Made by a program: the position numbers and the translations under genes. Source: Carya illinoinensis (lineage: Eukaryota > Streptophyta > Magnoliopsida > Fagales > Juglandaceae). From it: 64,000 nucleotides of DNA. Shown here piece by piece: positions 36,394-48,597 of this stretch (its first letter is position 1; each line of letters starts with the position of its first letter). The stretch lies in assembly GCF_018687715.1 (NCBI RefSeq), contig NC_056755.1, positions 42,101,001 to 42,165,000 on the forward strand. Direction: 5' to 3'. Under the pieces are notes generated by a model. The model was not told the DNA's origin. It saw nothing but the letters and a program-made list of their open reading frames with translations, and made no database searches.

Positions 36394-37905
36394 TCAGTTG
36401 CTTGGAGGCCTGTACTGTTGCATAAGTTGCTGCATTTGGAGTTGCATATCTCTCCTGAACTCTTCTTATTATTCTTCATGTTATTTGAGACGCGTCTCCA
36501 TCTTTCCTTGTTTCGCCAATTGAACCTCTAACTTATCTTGCCTTGCAACCAATTCTTCGATTCTGCGATTCGAATTCTTTTGCTCTATAAAGGCCGTAGA
36601 GGCAGACCCGAAAGAAGAGAATGAGGGAGAAGGTTTTACACAACGATCCAAATCCCTCAAATATTCTGAACGTTGACCCAGAACTTGTGTCAAAATCTCA
36701 ATATTATTTGAGGAATTTTGATCTAACGTACATTCAGCACATATAGCAACCATTTTATCCTACACATAAGATAAAGAGTTAATATCATCATAAATATTCT
36801 AATATATTTATTTAGAATAAATTATAATACTTACATAATTTTCACGGGCATTGGGATGACTTCACTCTCCATTACGATTAGTATGTGATGCAGCATATAA
36901 TTTTGTCAGATCATAATTGGCATCTGAATCTTACTATAATAAATATTTGTTAAGATATAAAGTCATTAGGATTCATATATTCAGTTAACTATATACAAAT
37001 AAAAAAATAGCAATACCAATTTCTTAGAGAGGCGGTGGAAAGATCTTGAACCTGCATGATGAGTAATTTTCAATTTCTATCTATTTGTTTTGTTTATAGA
37101 ACTTCGCTCCTACATAGGAATTGAAAATATTAGAAAGCAAAATTAAAAATAGGACGACAAAAATAATTAATTTAATTATACCTTATATAATGGATCCTCA
37201 AACATGTCACAAAATTTTTTCCAATCAGAAGGTTGAACATCTTGAAAAGGATGTTGGCGTGCATCTTCGATATTCTCGAACTTATTATAATGCTCATGAC
37301 ACATTGTCTTATATTTGCAAAATGCATTACTCACAAGCTCTTCCACAGTCTTACGCTCCTCTCTCCGACTAAAATTTAATTCGAAATCATCCTTAAAAAA
37401 AAAAAATTAGACAAACATATTATCATTTATAATATTCTAACTTTAAGTAAAATATAAAAATTTACCAACTTAATAAATGTTTTAAACATTACCAAACAAC
37501 GCTTCTTGATAAGCTCTTTAACATCTTGGGGGACTTTCTTCCATGAACTTGTTGCCAAAAGTGCATAAGTTCGTGTAAGAGCACCCACATGCGATACAAG
37601 CCAAGTTGTTGGTTGTCCTTTGCCTCTGGTATGTTCGTCAAGAATGTTAACCTTGATCTTACCCACCTTACGATATTTTTCCAACGTCATGCCTCTATTA
37701 GTGCCTCAACCTTGACAAAACTGTACTGTGAACTCATCATGATATATAACATTGTAATCAATTTTCTATTATAACCTTAATTAATAACTTTTATGACTAC
37801 TAGAATTTTACCTTGTTCTATAGAGTCAATCTCTAATGGTGAGTTTGAAGGAGAGTTAGGAACAGGTGGAAATGGGATGCGAACTTCCTTTCTATTTGGA
37901 GGCAT
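36394..37905 (-). pseudogene. Ptta/En/Spm (Transposase_24-like) protein, element 2
   Basis: Second CACTA gene, the TNPA-position protein expected to bind the subterminal repeats. It starts MPPNRKEVRIPFPPVP at 37905. About six exons can be followed: 37905-37812, about 37730-37487 (RKVGKIKVNILDEHTRGK), about 37390-37180 (FELNFSRREERKTVEELVSN, ending DPLYK), about 37050-37010, about 36950-36838 and about 36772-36394. The last holds LTQVLGQRSEYLRDLDRCVK, a coiled coil, and a Gln/Met-rich tail ending QQLMQQYRPPSN. Two TAA codons lie in the last exon near 36460. Exon edges are approximate. Confidence 0.7.
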
Positions 37906-37989
37906 AATTTCATAAAACTGATACAATATTTATTAAGGAAAATAGTTCTCATCATCACGTAATGTGAAAATATAAATGGTCAACACTAG

Positions 37990-39305
37990 CTGTATCAGTA
38001 TCATTTGACAATTCAGTCTCATCATCTGTAGATACTTCAGATGAATCAACATTTTGTTCAAGTGTCGCATCAACAATTTTAGCCTCAATATCTTTTCTAT
38101 TTAATGGAATCATCTCATACTAGCTCAAATTCACAAACAAATTAAAAACGGGCTGACTCTCTTGGTATGCTTCTTGAGTAGAGGGAACATCTTCTTCTTT
38201 ATCTCGTCCTTCCGCTTGAGGGATAACATCATATATATTTTTTGGAGAATATTTTTGTACTACTCGCCATTGATTTCCTAACTTCGGGTCATTTAAGTAG
38301 AATACTTAAGATGCTAAAATAAAAGGATCATCTTCGTACCATTTTTTTGATATATCAATACCAAAAAAATATTCATCATCACATACTCCAGTTCGAGGAT
38401 TGCTTAAATCCCACCAATCACATTTAGACAGATACATTGCAAGCTTTTCTAAATATTTCATTTCAATTATATCAACAATAACTCCATACAAATCAATATT
38501 TTTTCCATCATGACTTTCCTCGCCTAGGACACCACTATTTTGTATTTTCCTATAACAATCTCGATCCATTGTGTGATACCTACTTTCCCGAGAAATACAT
38601 GCAGAATATCTTGTAGCGCGTCTCGATGGGCCACGCGTTAATGCATACAATTCATCCGATATATCGTTTGGATTATTCGCATGTATTTGTACAACCTACA
38701 TATTGAGTAGAGCTTCTATTATATTAATAATAAACAATCAATATTTTCTGAACTATTGGATGAGTAAAGTATATGTAATGTCATTACCTGTTGTTCAAAC
38801 CATCTCAAGAACTCCTCTTCATATTTCTAGTTTATATCATTTACTCCTAGTTTCTTGAGCATGTTAATATGATCACTGAAATTGATGATTACCACAAGTC
38901 TTTTATATTCTTAAACATTCTCGCACCGATGTCACCTAACATTTGTTCCATATTCTCATCATATACATCTCCAACAACATCTGGTTGTACATCTTCATTG
39001 ATCTCTTCTTCTTCATGTAGAACCTCGAATGAAGTTGGATATGGTTCACCGTGTAAGACCTAATTAGTATAACCCTTGTCAATACCTTTCACAAACAGAT
39101 GCTCTCTCACCAAGTCTATCTTATGAAAATGCAAATTCCTGCATTCTTTACATGGGTATCCAATACACCCATCACTATCACATGTACCTAATGCAAACTT
39201 TAAGAATTTCTTAACACGTTCAGCATATACGTTGTAATTCTGACCCAATCGATCGGACACTCGCATCCAACTCTTATCCATGCCGACTATCTTCATTACA
39301 AACAA
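37990..39305 (-). pseudogene. TNP2-type transposase, core deleted, element 2
   Basis: N-terminal Transpos_assoc domain at 39305-39060: DKSWMRVSDRLGQNYNVYAE, then CIGYPCKECRNLHFHK. The C-terminal DUF4216 region lies at 38650-38306 (IDLYGVIVDIIEMKYLEK, KCDWWDL, KWYEDDPFILAS), followed by an acidic tail. The Transposase_21 core and DUF4218 that lie between them in element 3 (about 2.5 kb) are missing; the two domains nearly meet at about 38800-38870. No catalytic region remains. Confidence 0.8.
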
Positions 39306-39739
39306 TCACGTATGCATCAACAAACAAACAAGTATCATGTATCAATCAATGAGTATATCACCTTGCACCGGGTAATTGATCATATCTCATTCGGAATTGT
39401 AAACCTATCCTCTATAATCTGTCATAGTCTAACAAAATTTCGACAGCATCTCTCCATAGTTCTCCAAATATGCTCATCTGGTTGTGTACACCGACGATTA
39501 ACACGTCCATACACCATCACCAAATATGCATATTCGGAGAATAAAGGATGAATCTACTAAAATCTTAATGCTAGATGTATAACAGATATAGTTCGATAGT
39601 TTGCAAGAATGATCTTACAATTCCAAACTGTCCACTCTGGACAATTCAAGAGTTATCAGTCTTTTAATTCATCCGGATTGATAACTCTCGAACGAGTCTA
39701 AGATTTATTTTGATGAACAAGTAATACAAGATATGCTAA

Positions 39740-40200
39740 CATGTATCAAACAAACAATGCAAGATATGCTAATTAAAATTCAATTGATTAATTAAAATAT
39801 TTAGTATTTAAGTATTATTAAATCTTAACTACTTGTATTTTAAAACATAACTTTAATTTTATTAATTTAAATATTTAGTATTTAAGTATTATTAAATCTA
39901 GAATATTTGTATTTTAAATAAAATTAATTTTATTAATTTAAATATTAAGTATTTAAGTATTATTAAATCTTAACTATTTGTATTTTAATTAACCTTCAAT
40001 TCATTAATTTAAATATTAAGTATTATAGTATTATTAAATCTTAACTATTTGTATTTTAATTAAAATTCATTTGATTAATTTAAATTTTAATAATTTGTTC
40101 AATTATTAAATCTTAATTATTTGTAGTTTAAACTAAATTCATTTTATTAATTTAAAGATTAGTATTTAAGTATTATTAAATCTAATTTCTAATTAATATT
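39740..40200. repeat. AT-rich tandem repeat, period about 72 bp
   Basis: Five to six diverged copies of a unit containing TTAAGTATTATTAAATCT followed by AACTATTTGTATTTTAA. It lies just upstream of the TNP2 start in element 2. Confidence 0.85.
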
Positions 40201-40797
40201 TTAACACTGACCAACATAACGTTCAAACGGTGAACATAAGTATTCTAACGTACTATTAACGTTCGAACGGTAATCGTGTACCATTCGAACGGGTCTATTC
40301 CAGATTCCAGTCGTCTTTAACCTCTGAAAACCCCAACAATGACCAACTCATTACATCAAACGAAAATACAAAATATCACGAAGTCAGTACAGCAAACGAA
40401 AACCCTCATATTCAAACCAAAATGAGTTAAAGATAGCATAAATACCTGGTTTTAAGAGATAAAATTGCAAGAGACCATACGTTATGCCCAAAACCTTGAA
40501 AATACTCTTCAAAAAGCAGTAAAAATAACTCTTAATCTAAAAATATACGAGATGGATGAAAGCTATTAATATTTGAGTGCTGGATTGAGGGAGAATGGCG
40601 CTGGTTGGAAGATATTGAACTTGGGAGCGAAACTAGGAGTGGAGAGACGAGAGCGAGATTGTGAGATTCTGTTGTGTAAATGTAGAACATTTACGTTCAA
40701 ACGGTTACTTACTAAACATTTGAACGTAAAAATATTTTGCCGAAAAAATTTCCCCCGTGAATTTAACGTTCGAACGTGTAATAGTATGTTCAACTTT

Positions 40798-43439
40798 CAG
40801 ACCCATCAGCCTGTGCAATGTACTGTACAAGATTGTCTCAAAAATCCTTGCCAACAGACTGAAAACCATCCTCCCCAACCCCATATCCCCTAATCAAAGT
40901 GCCTTTGTACCTAGCAGATTCATTTCAAACAATGTAATAGTTGCTTATGAAGCTCTTCACTCCATGAGTACAAGAATGAAAGGAAAGAAAGGGAGTATGA
41001 CCCTCAAGTTAGACATTAGTAAAGCTTATGATAGGGTAGAATGAGGCTTTGTGAGAGTGTTATTTCAAAAATGGGCTTCCCTATCAAATAGATCAACCTA
41101 GTTCAAACATATCTTAATTCTGTCACATACTCAATCCTGGTCAATGGGACACCACAGAAAAAGTTCTTTCCCTCAAGAGGCATAAGACAAGGTGACCCTA
41201 TGTACCCCTACATCTTCATTTTATGTGCTGAGGCTCTCACCTCATTACTGAACCAAGCTGAAAAACACAAAGAGATTACCCCAGTTCAGATAGGAAGAGG
41301 CCCTATCACTGTAAACCACCTTTTTCTTTGCAGATGACAGCCTCCTTTTCTGCCAAGCAAACCCAAAGGAACTTATTCACTTGGTTGATACTTTAGTTGT
41401 GTATGAGCAGGCCTCGGGTCAAGTTTTAACAAGGAAAAATCATCACTGTTTTTCAGCAATAACACTAAGCAAGAGACCAAAGATCAAATTCTACAGTTGG
41501 CAGGGGTGGGTCATTTGCAAAGTACTTGGGGCTTCCAGCCTGTGTTGGGAGGAAAAAAGTGACTGCATTCCACTCCTTAATTGATAGAACATAGGCCAGA
41601 ATTGCAAACTGGAAAACTAAGCACCTTTTAAGTGCAGGGAAAGAATTATTACTCAAGGCTGTTCTACGGGCCATTCCCACCTATACCATGGGGATTTTCC
41701 TACTTCCAGACTCGATCACAAGGAAACTGAATCAACTACTAAGAAAGTTCTAATGAGGCTATAGTGAAGACACCTCTAAAATACAGTGGATCAGCTGGAA
41801 TCAGATTAGCAAAAACAAAGAGGCTGGAGGCCTTGGTTTTAGGGACTTCAGAAGCTTTAATCTTGCACTTCTAGCCAAACAAGGCTGGAGAATGCTCAAT
41901 AATCCAACTTCCCTGGTGGCCATGATTATCAAGCAGAAGTATTGTGGAAAATGTGCTTTCTTAGAAGCACAGCTGGGCTCGAGACCATCCTTTGCTTGGA
42001 GAGGCATATATGCAGGCCTAGAGATCCTTAAAAAGGGAGTGGTATGGAGAGTAGGAAATGGCTAGAGTGTAAACATCTAGTTGAATAACTGGATTCCATC
42101 TCTGTCATCATACAAAGTCATCACCCCAAGAGAAGAAGACTGCTGGTGTGAGCAAGTGATCTTATTGATCCAATATATAGAAGTTGGAAGGAATGTCTAC
42201 TCCAGGAATTATTTTCAACACACGAGATAGAGGCAATCAAAGCAATGCCAGTGTGCCTTGGAGACAGACAGGATAGGATGATTTGGTAACATACCACCAA
42301 TGGTCAATTCTCAGTTAAGAGTTGCTACTACATGCACAGGTCAATGGAAGCTGAAGTAGATGGGGAACCCTCATTTAGAAGACAAGATACACAGGTGTGG
42401 AAGACAATATGGAAGATCAAAACCACACCAGCAACCAAAATGTTTATATGGAGAGCATGCAGTGAGGCTCTCCCCACCTTGGCAAATTTGAAAAAGAGAA
42501 GAGTGGTGGAAGACAGTTCTTGTGGTATTTGCAAACAAGTCCCTGAGACATCAGGCCATGCCTTATGGGGTTGTGTTGCTGCGCAGGATGTATGGAACAA
42601 TAGCATTAGAAAGGTTCAAAAAATGACATACCATAGTGATCACTTCTTTGATATATGGTCTAATCTAGTGGAGGTGTTGAACACCAATGAACTTGGGATA
42701 GTGGCATGCATCTCAAAAGGAATATGAAATAGGAGGAATGAGATTTTACATGGCAAGGAATTTAAGCATCCCACCAGGGTATGCAACTAGGCACTAGAAG
42801 AGTTAACTCTATACACAGACAGCTTGCAAACCTCAGAAAAGGGAAGAGACAACCCTCGAGCAGAGTCACACAAGTGGAAAAAGCCAGTTGAGAACCACTA
42901 CAAGGTCAATTGGGATGCGGCAGTAAGATCAGTTGAAGGCAAAATTGACATAGGTGTCATAGTCAGAGATCACACAGGCCAAGTTGCTGGTGCACTCCGG
43001 ACTCAAAGTACCTTCAGGAAGAGGCCATTTTATGCAGAGGCATATGGCTTACTGCTAGCAGCAGTGTTCATCAAAGAGTTAGGCATACAGTAGGCTTTTT
43101 TAGAAGGAGATTCAAAACAGGTAGTTGACTTGACTGAAAGACAAGGCTTGGACTGGAGCATGGGAGGATGTCTAGTGGGAGATACAAGAAAAATACTAAA
43201 ATCATGCACACAATGGAGTATTACTCATGTTTCTCGTGAGGCAAACATGGCAGCCCATCATTTGGCACAAGAAGCATTAAGCTATTCAGAGGACGTCTAT
43301 GATTTTAAAACTTGTCCTTCATGTGTAATGTCAATTGTAACCAAAGAAATGGTGTAATCATAGCAATCTATGTATGTATGTAGCATAGAGTTATCTGTTA
43401 CAAATTGTTTTTGGTTTATTAATGAGATGAGATCTCTTA

Positions 43440-43480
<41 letters not shown>
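40798..43480 (+). mobile_element. 5'-truncated L1-type LINE nested in CACTA element 2
   Basis: Begins abruptly inside [22 protein letters not shown] is followed by [33 protein letters not shown] and RGIRQGDPMYPYIFILCAEA. Then come zf-RVT (WKTIWKIKTTPATKMFIWRA at about 42400) and RNase H (NWDAAVRSVEG, VIVRDHTGQVAG, THVSREANMAAHHLAQEAL at about 42910-43270). It ends in a TA repeat (43444-43480). TAG and TGA codons interrupt the frame repeatedly. The insertion removed or displaced the first part of the third CACTA gene. Confidence 0.85.
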
Positions 43481-43484
<4 letters not shown>

Positions 43485-43600
43485 TCATCTATAGTGTTAG
43501 AATAGAGAGTGTCATAGCTTATAACTAAAATATAATATGTTTACTTACTAAACAAGTCATAATATGCATTTACTATAACATATATGTGATATTTTCACAG

Positions 43601-44375
43601 AAGTCAAACGTGTATTGATGAGGTCAATACCCTTGCTGATCATGAGGTGAGGGATTTGGTTGTTGGTCCAGATGCTCCACCGTATGATGGGATAAAGAGT
43701 ATCAAACAGGCAGATTTATCTTCTTTCTTCAAGATTTTGAATTTGATAATTGCCAACAACATCCACCCTCAGCAGCACAAGACAGAGGTTGGCATTGATC
43801 GGACGAAATTTATGATACAGGTCGCTCATGGTATTCCTATCGACTTGGTGGGGTATAAATTTGATAGGATTAAATCAGAGTCTCGGTACATTTTGATGGA
43901 TATACTGCCATTCGGAATCATGATTACCCGATTTCTGCTATTTGCTGTTGTTGTGCCTGATGTTACGGAGCGTAAACGAGAACCGATGGGACTGATAAAT
44001 AGCACCACCTTCTCACGCAGCACGGGACACTCGAGATTGCGTCTTCGTGGACATATTCCAGAACCGGTTGATCCTCAGAGAGATGCACAGCCGGGAGATC
44101 ATGGAGTATCAGCTGCTGAGACATCCACACAGGCCGAGACATCAGTAAACAATGTTACTCGTGAGGAGATGGCCGAGATCGTGCGTGCAGTGATCAGCAA
44201 ACAAACATCAGCGATGATCGATGCAGTGCGTATGGAGATCTATTTGGCTATGTCTGTGCTTCGTACACAGTTTGATGCCATGCCTGCTATTCAGGTCACC
44301 ATCAATACTCGACAAATACAAATAAAGAAACGTATAGCTGTAGTTGAGGAAGTGTGCAAAGACTGGGGGTCTTAA
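43601..44375 (+). pseudogene. Third CACTA gene (PF20167-like), 3' part, element 2
   Basis: A TTTTCACAG acceptor precedes the exon at 43601. The 242-codon frame from 43647 includes ADLSSFFKILNLIIANNIHP, FMIQVAHGIPIDLVGYKFDR and LPFGIMITRFLLFAVVVPDV, then a polar, proline-poor region and a C-terminal stretch predicted to be helical. It aligns with 56650-57339 of element 3 (FFRMLHIFVATNVDP, LARGEPIDL, LPYGVIISRLLLAWRVP). Here the position of the element 3 nonsense codon is a sense codon (Lys). The 5' part is absent because of the LINE. Confidence 0.65.
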
Positions 44376-44952
44376 TTAGTACATTCTATCTTTTATTTAT
44401 TTATTTTTTGTTTTAAACATGGATAATATTTTGTGTTTTGTAAATTCAGTATTTAACTATGAAATAGTATTATTTTATATTTTCTTAACTAATTATTAAT
44501 TTATATTATTCCTATTATTTAATTAACCAATTTCTTATAATTACTAGTTAATATAAATATAATTCTGCAAAAAAAAAAAAAAAAAAAAACCTGGTCACCA
44601 TTTGACCCCTTCAAATCAAGTTTGAACCATGCTGATGTATCATTCGAACGGTTAAATTGGAATGTTCGAACGATGCATCAATTTCCCTCTAAAAAAATTT
44701 ACTTAACGTGCCAAAATTAGGTTCGAATGGTATAATTTATACGTTCGAATGGTAAATCATTAATGTTCGAACAGTTAACTTATTTGGGACAAAATATTTC
44801 ATCCCTAACTTCGAACAGTATGGACATTCCGTCATTTTTTGGAAATGAAATATATTTCGTTCTAAAATCTAATTTTTTGAGACGATTTTCATTTCATCCC
44901 AAAGTAAATTCATCCCAAAATCTCTTTTTTGTTATAGTGATGGTTGGTGCTA

Positions 44953-45037
44953 TTGACCGATAGTCGTTTTGTGTGTGTGTTTTTTCACATTTAAATATTA
45001 AAAAAAAATACTCACACACAAAACGACTATCGGTCAA
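44953..45037. repeat. Perfect 25 bp inverted repeat (hairpin), 35 bp loop
   Basis: The left arm (44953-44977) begins TTGACCGATAGTCGTTTTGT. The right arm (45013-45037) is its exact reverse complement. The loop is AT-rich. It sits 14 bp outside the right end of CACTA element 2. No target duplication is obvious. It may be a small MITE or a transcribed foldback. Confidence 0.9.
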
Positions 45038-45039
45038 TC

Positions 45040-46011
45040 CAATTGGTCTTGGGCATCTTAGTATTTTTCCTATTATATATATATATATAGAAGGATGCAT
45101 GCCTACATAAAATACAAACAAATTAAACTTAACTAATTAGAGCTGCATATATATATATATAATAACTATGGACAGGCCGTTAATTAATATATATATATAT
45201 ATAGAGCAAATTAAAGGAACGAATCAAATCTAATCTAATCATTAGTAACTATACAACTATATAAGTGCAAATTGCCTAAAATGGCATGTGAAACTTACGA
45301 GATCAACTTAAATGAAGTTTGCCCTTTTTGGGAAGATACTTTCTATGTACATTCATGCAATTAGTGGCTCATGAATTTAAATTGGTGACTTTAGATATAT
45401 TTTTCCACAAAAAGTTTCACTCGTAGGGAAAAACAACTTTTTTTCCAAGAAATTAACTGTGACTAATGGATGAAAGGCTCGTCGAAAATACTCCATCAGA
45501 TATTAATCTGTGGTGAGGAATACAACGCATTTATGTTCCAACAAATTGCATTGGTGGGTAATACCATGCAATAATAGTGATGCAAAGACTTTCCTGGAAA
45601 GTGGAAATAAACGTATAAACTAGGCTTTTGCCATGAGATAGCCCGTGGGTAGAAGTCATTTTCCACGAAGTTGATCTATGAGAAATACCAAATGTGATGG
45701 AAAATTTGTAACTTTTACTTTGGAAAGAGTTTCTGAAAATAAGCGTATAGCACCAGCTTTTGTGGTGAGCATATAGCTTGTGTGTAAAAGTCATTTTCCA
45801 CGAAGTTGACCTGTGAGAACTACTGGCATTTTCCACAAATGATGGTGGAAGATTATAGATATATTAGCACAAAATTAAGCAGTCCGTCAATAAAGGACTT
45901 TTTCCACCAAAGTTTGCATGTGGATAGAAAAGTACGTACGTACTCGATCACTCTTAGTTGCTATACGATCTTAAATAATTAATGGCTAAAAACACAATAC
46001 TTTGACTTGGC
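45040..46011. other. Spacer between CACTA elements 2 and 3
   Basis: Non-coding. A phrase of the form TTTTCCACGAAGTTGA(T/C)CT recurs (about 45659 and 45794) within imperfect repeats of roughly 135 bp. The 101-codon minus frame across them simply shows the duplication and I do not call it a gene. Short TA runs lie at 45075-45095 and 45150-45205. Confidence 0.55.
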
Positions 46012-46199
46012 TCTCACTACAACAAAAGTAGGTTTTAGTGACAGATGAAACTGTCACAAGAAATGGGAAAAACGTCACGAAATACATTTGGTGACGGTTT
46101 CTGACCGTCACCACCACTGTCAAGTAATGTGCGTCACGGATTACATTTAGTGACAGTTTACTGTACAAGCGTCACTAAAAATACTTTTAGTGACGGTTG

Positions 46200-46660
46200 G
46201 GGATGTGCCGTTTGAAATAACGTTCGAACATATCATTTTCTGTGACGGTTAAAATTTGTCACAGAAAATTACATTCGAACGTAAAATATTACGTTCGAAT
46301 GTAAAAAGGACGAGCTGACATCCGAATGAGAAAAGGTAACGTTTGTTGATTATAGTTCGGACGTATAATTTAAACGTTTGAACGTTACGTTCGAATCTCG
46401 AATCCAACGAAAATAAAATAATGTCCAAACGTTTGTATCATAACGTTCGGATGTTAATTCAAATGTTAAAAGAGTAGCATTCGAACGTAAAGTGTACGTT
46501 CGGATGTTTGGAACGTTAAGCTTTTTTGACATTCGAACGTTTTTTTAACTTGGGTTTAAACGTTCAAACGTTTTGTTACTATTTTGTATAGTTACGTTCG
46601 AACGTATTTTCGAACGTGTAATACCGTTGAAATGTATTTTATTTACATTCGAACGTACAT
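46200..46660. repeat. Left subterminal repeats of CACTA element 3
   Basis: More than ten copies of ACGTTCGAACGT and close variants (ACGTTCGGACGT, ACGTTTGAACGT, CATTCGAACGT) in both orientations, for example around 46220, 46275, 46290, 46365, 46480, 46530, 46560 and 46600. Such arrays are the binding sites of the TNPA-type protein in known CACTA elements. Confidence 0.85.
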
Positions 46661-46790
46661 ATCAGAAATGCTAAACTCATCCACTTAATAAACAAACCAA
46701 TTATTTCATATTACAGTACATATTTCACAACCAACATTGTTTGAAACTGTTTTCAAATTAGATGTTAAAAACATAATAGACAAATAAAAT

Positions 46791-48470
46791 TCATTTCTTT
46801 TTCTTTCCTCGCCCAGCACGATTATGTTGCAATGACATAACACGCTCCATTTGCAACATCATCTTCCACTGCACTTGCTCTTGGACCTCACTACGGATTC
46901 TTTCTTCCTGGTCTCTTTGTTGGTCCTGCAAACGCGTCTCTAAATGAGACTGTCGCTCTAAGAGGGACTCCAACTCTTGTTGTCTAGACCTCATATATTC
47001 ATTCTCGCGTCGTGCAGCTTCTAAATCTTTGGTAAGATTATTAATTTGTGATGTCGATGAGGTTGAGGAAGATGAACTAGAATGCTTGAAAGATCATCCC
47101 AAACCTCTTACCATACTAGAGTTGGGCCCAAGCACCTGTGTTAAAATGTCCAAGTCACTAGGAGAGGATTCCCCAGAAGCTGACTACATCTCCATCATTT
47201 TTTCCTGCAGTTTGAAAGATTAAAACACACAATAAATAACATATTAAAAGAAATACAAAAAAAATAATTTAATCACATGTGCAATAATTTGTTTAACAAA
47301 AGGAACACAGCTTACATAATTAATTGCAGCTGTAGGATCCATCCACTCACTATGCTCATTAGTGTGAGCAGCAGCATAGACATGAACGAGGGAAAAGTTT
47401 TCAGGATCATCACGTTTCTAAGAAAACGATATTAGCAATTTGAAAAAGACAGTATTAGTACTTATATAAAAGAATAATAAGAAAAAATATGAATTATTGC
47501 GTTTATTAACTACCATTCTTTCAGCAAGACGATGGAATGATCTTGAACCAGCACGATGGTGAATAGTCAGAGCAGATCTATTATTTGCATTTGTAGAACT
47601 TAAGTGCTACAAAAATAATTCCCACCGTTAATTGTAATATATGTATATACATATAATATAAACAACAAATATAAATGTAAATAATTATAGGAAATAAATC
47701 TAAAATACTTGATATTCTGGAGAGGCAAAAAGATCACAACACTTTATCCAGTCGTCTAATTTCATCTGCTGGAAAGGGCACTGTGCAGCCTCTTCAAACG
47801 TTTCAAATTTCTTGAAGTGGTTGTGACATCGTCCCTTATGACGTCGGAATAGTGTAGCTATTAACTCATTCACAGTTCTCAAATCCTCGCTACGACTAAA
47901 GTCGAGGTCAAATTCATCCTAATTATAAATTAATTACGTTAAAAATATGATAAACTAATGTAGGTGAAAAAAATGATATAATAAATAAACTCACCAGCAC
48001 ACGACTCCAAATGTGTTCCTTAATCTCATTCGGCACATCTCTCCAGGAGCGCACATAAAATGGAGCGTAAGCTCGAACTACTGTGCCAATATAGGAGGAA
48101 AGCGCTGCTGCACTATCATTCACTCCTCCAGTGGAATTATCGAGAATTGTGATTTTCAATTTACCATGCCTTCGATTTTTCTCAAGTGAGATGCCGCGTA
48201 CATAGCCACGACCGCGACGAGCAGATGCATCAACTAATAGATGATAGTATAATTTTGAAGGTTATATATATTATTTATTGAAACAAACCTCTTGATTATA
48301 TATAGTATTAACTTATACATTCCTTACCAGTAGGTGTCGACTGTGCATCGTTTTCTGTAATGTTAACTTCATCTTCGGGAACGAACTCCTCAGGTGGGGA
48401 GTCCTCAATGGGTTCAGGACTTGGAGTTGGTGGAGGAGGCACATTTCTCCTTTGTCTTTTTGGTGGCATA
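46791..48470 (-). pseudogene. Ptta/En/Spm (Transposase_24-like) protein, element 3
   Basis: Starts MPPKRQRRNVPPPPTPSPEP at 48470. Exons are followed at about 48470-48330, 48238-47997 (GKLKITILDNSTGG, APFYVRSWRDVPNEIKEHIW), 47920-47708 (DEFDLDFSRSEDLRTVNELI, LDDWIKCCDLFASPEYQ), 47607-47515 (NANNRSALTIHHRAGSRSFH), 47418-47318 and 47206-46791. The last has LDILTQVLGPNSSM and a strong Glu/Gln/Arg coiled coil, ending HNRAGRGKKKK. The NANNRS and HxxGSRS phrases are hallmarks of the Transposase_24 family as I know it. Two in-frame stops fall in the last exon (near 47187 and 47095). Confidence 0.75.
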
Positions 48471-48597
48471 CTTGGAAATGATTATATATAACAAAAAAAT
48501 ATTATTAGAATAAATTTATATTTATTATAAAATTCTATTATGGTTGTATATGAATAAACTTTTTAGTACTTTTAGTCTTCATCTTCGGATGTATTTT

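Larger units (their letters stand above)
35685..44939 (-). mobile_element. CACTA element 2, 9.26 kb, TSD ATG
   Basis: Left end CACTACAACATAATTGG at 35685. Right end, in reverse complement, CACTATAACAAAAAAGAG at 44939. ATG flanks both sides (35682-35684, 44940-44942). Subterminal repeats with the core GTTCGAACG lie at about 35870-36215 and 44640-44820. Inside are a Transposase_24-like gene and a deleted TNP2 gene on the minus strand, AT-rich tandem repeats, a nested LINE (40798-43480), and the 3' part of the divergent third gene on the plus strand. The TNP2 core is gone, so it is not autonomous. Confidence 0.92.

Noticed and set aside
39740..40200. Regularly spaced repeats that might suggest a CRISPR-like array
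   Set aside because: Units are diverged, AT-rich and contiguous without unique spacers, in plant nuclear DNA.
43297..43488. Minus frame of Ile-Tyr repeats
   Set aside because: Translation of the TA dinucleotide run at the LINE 3' end.
45531..45836. 101-codon minus frame with internal repeat SHRSTSWKMT
   Set aside because: The repeat reflects a duplicated non-coding segment; codon content and context do not support a gene.
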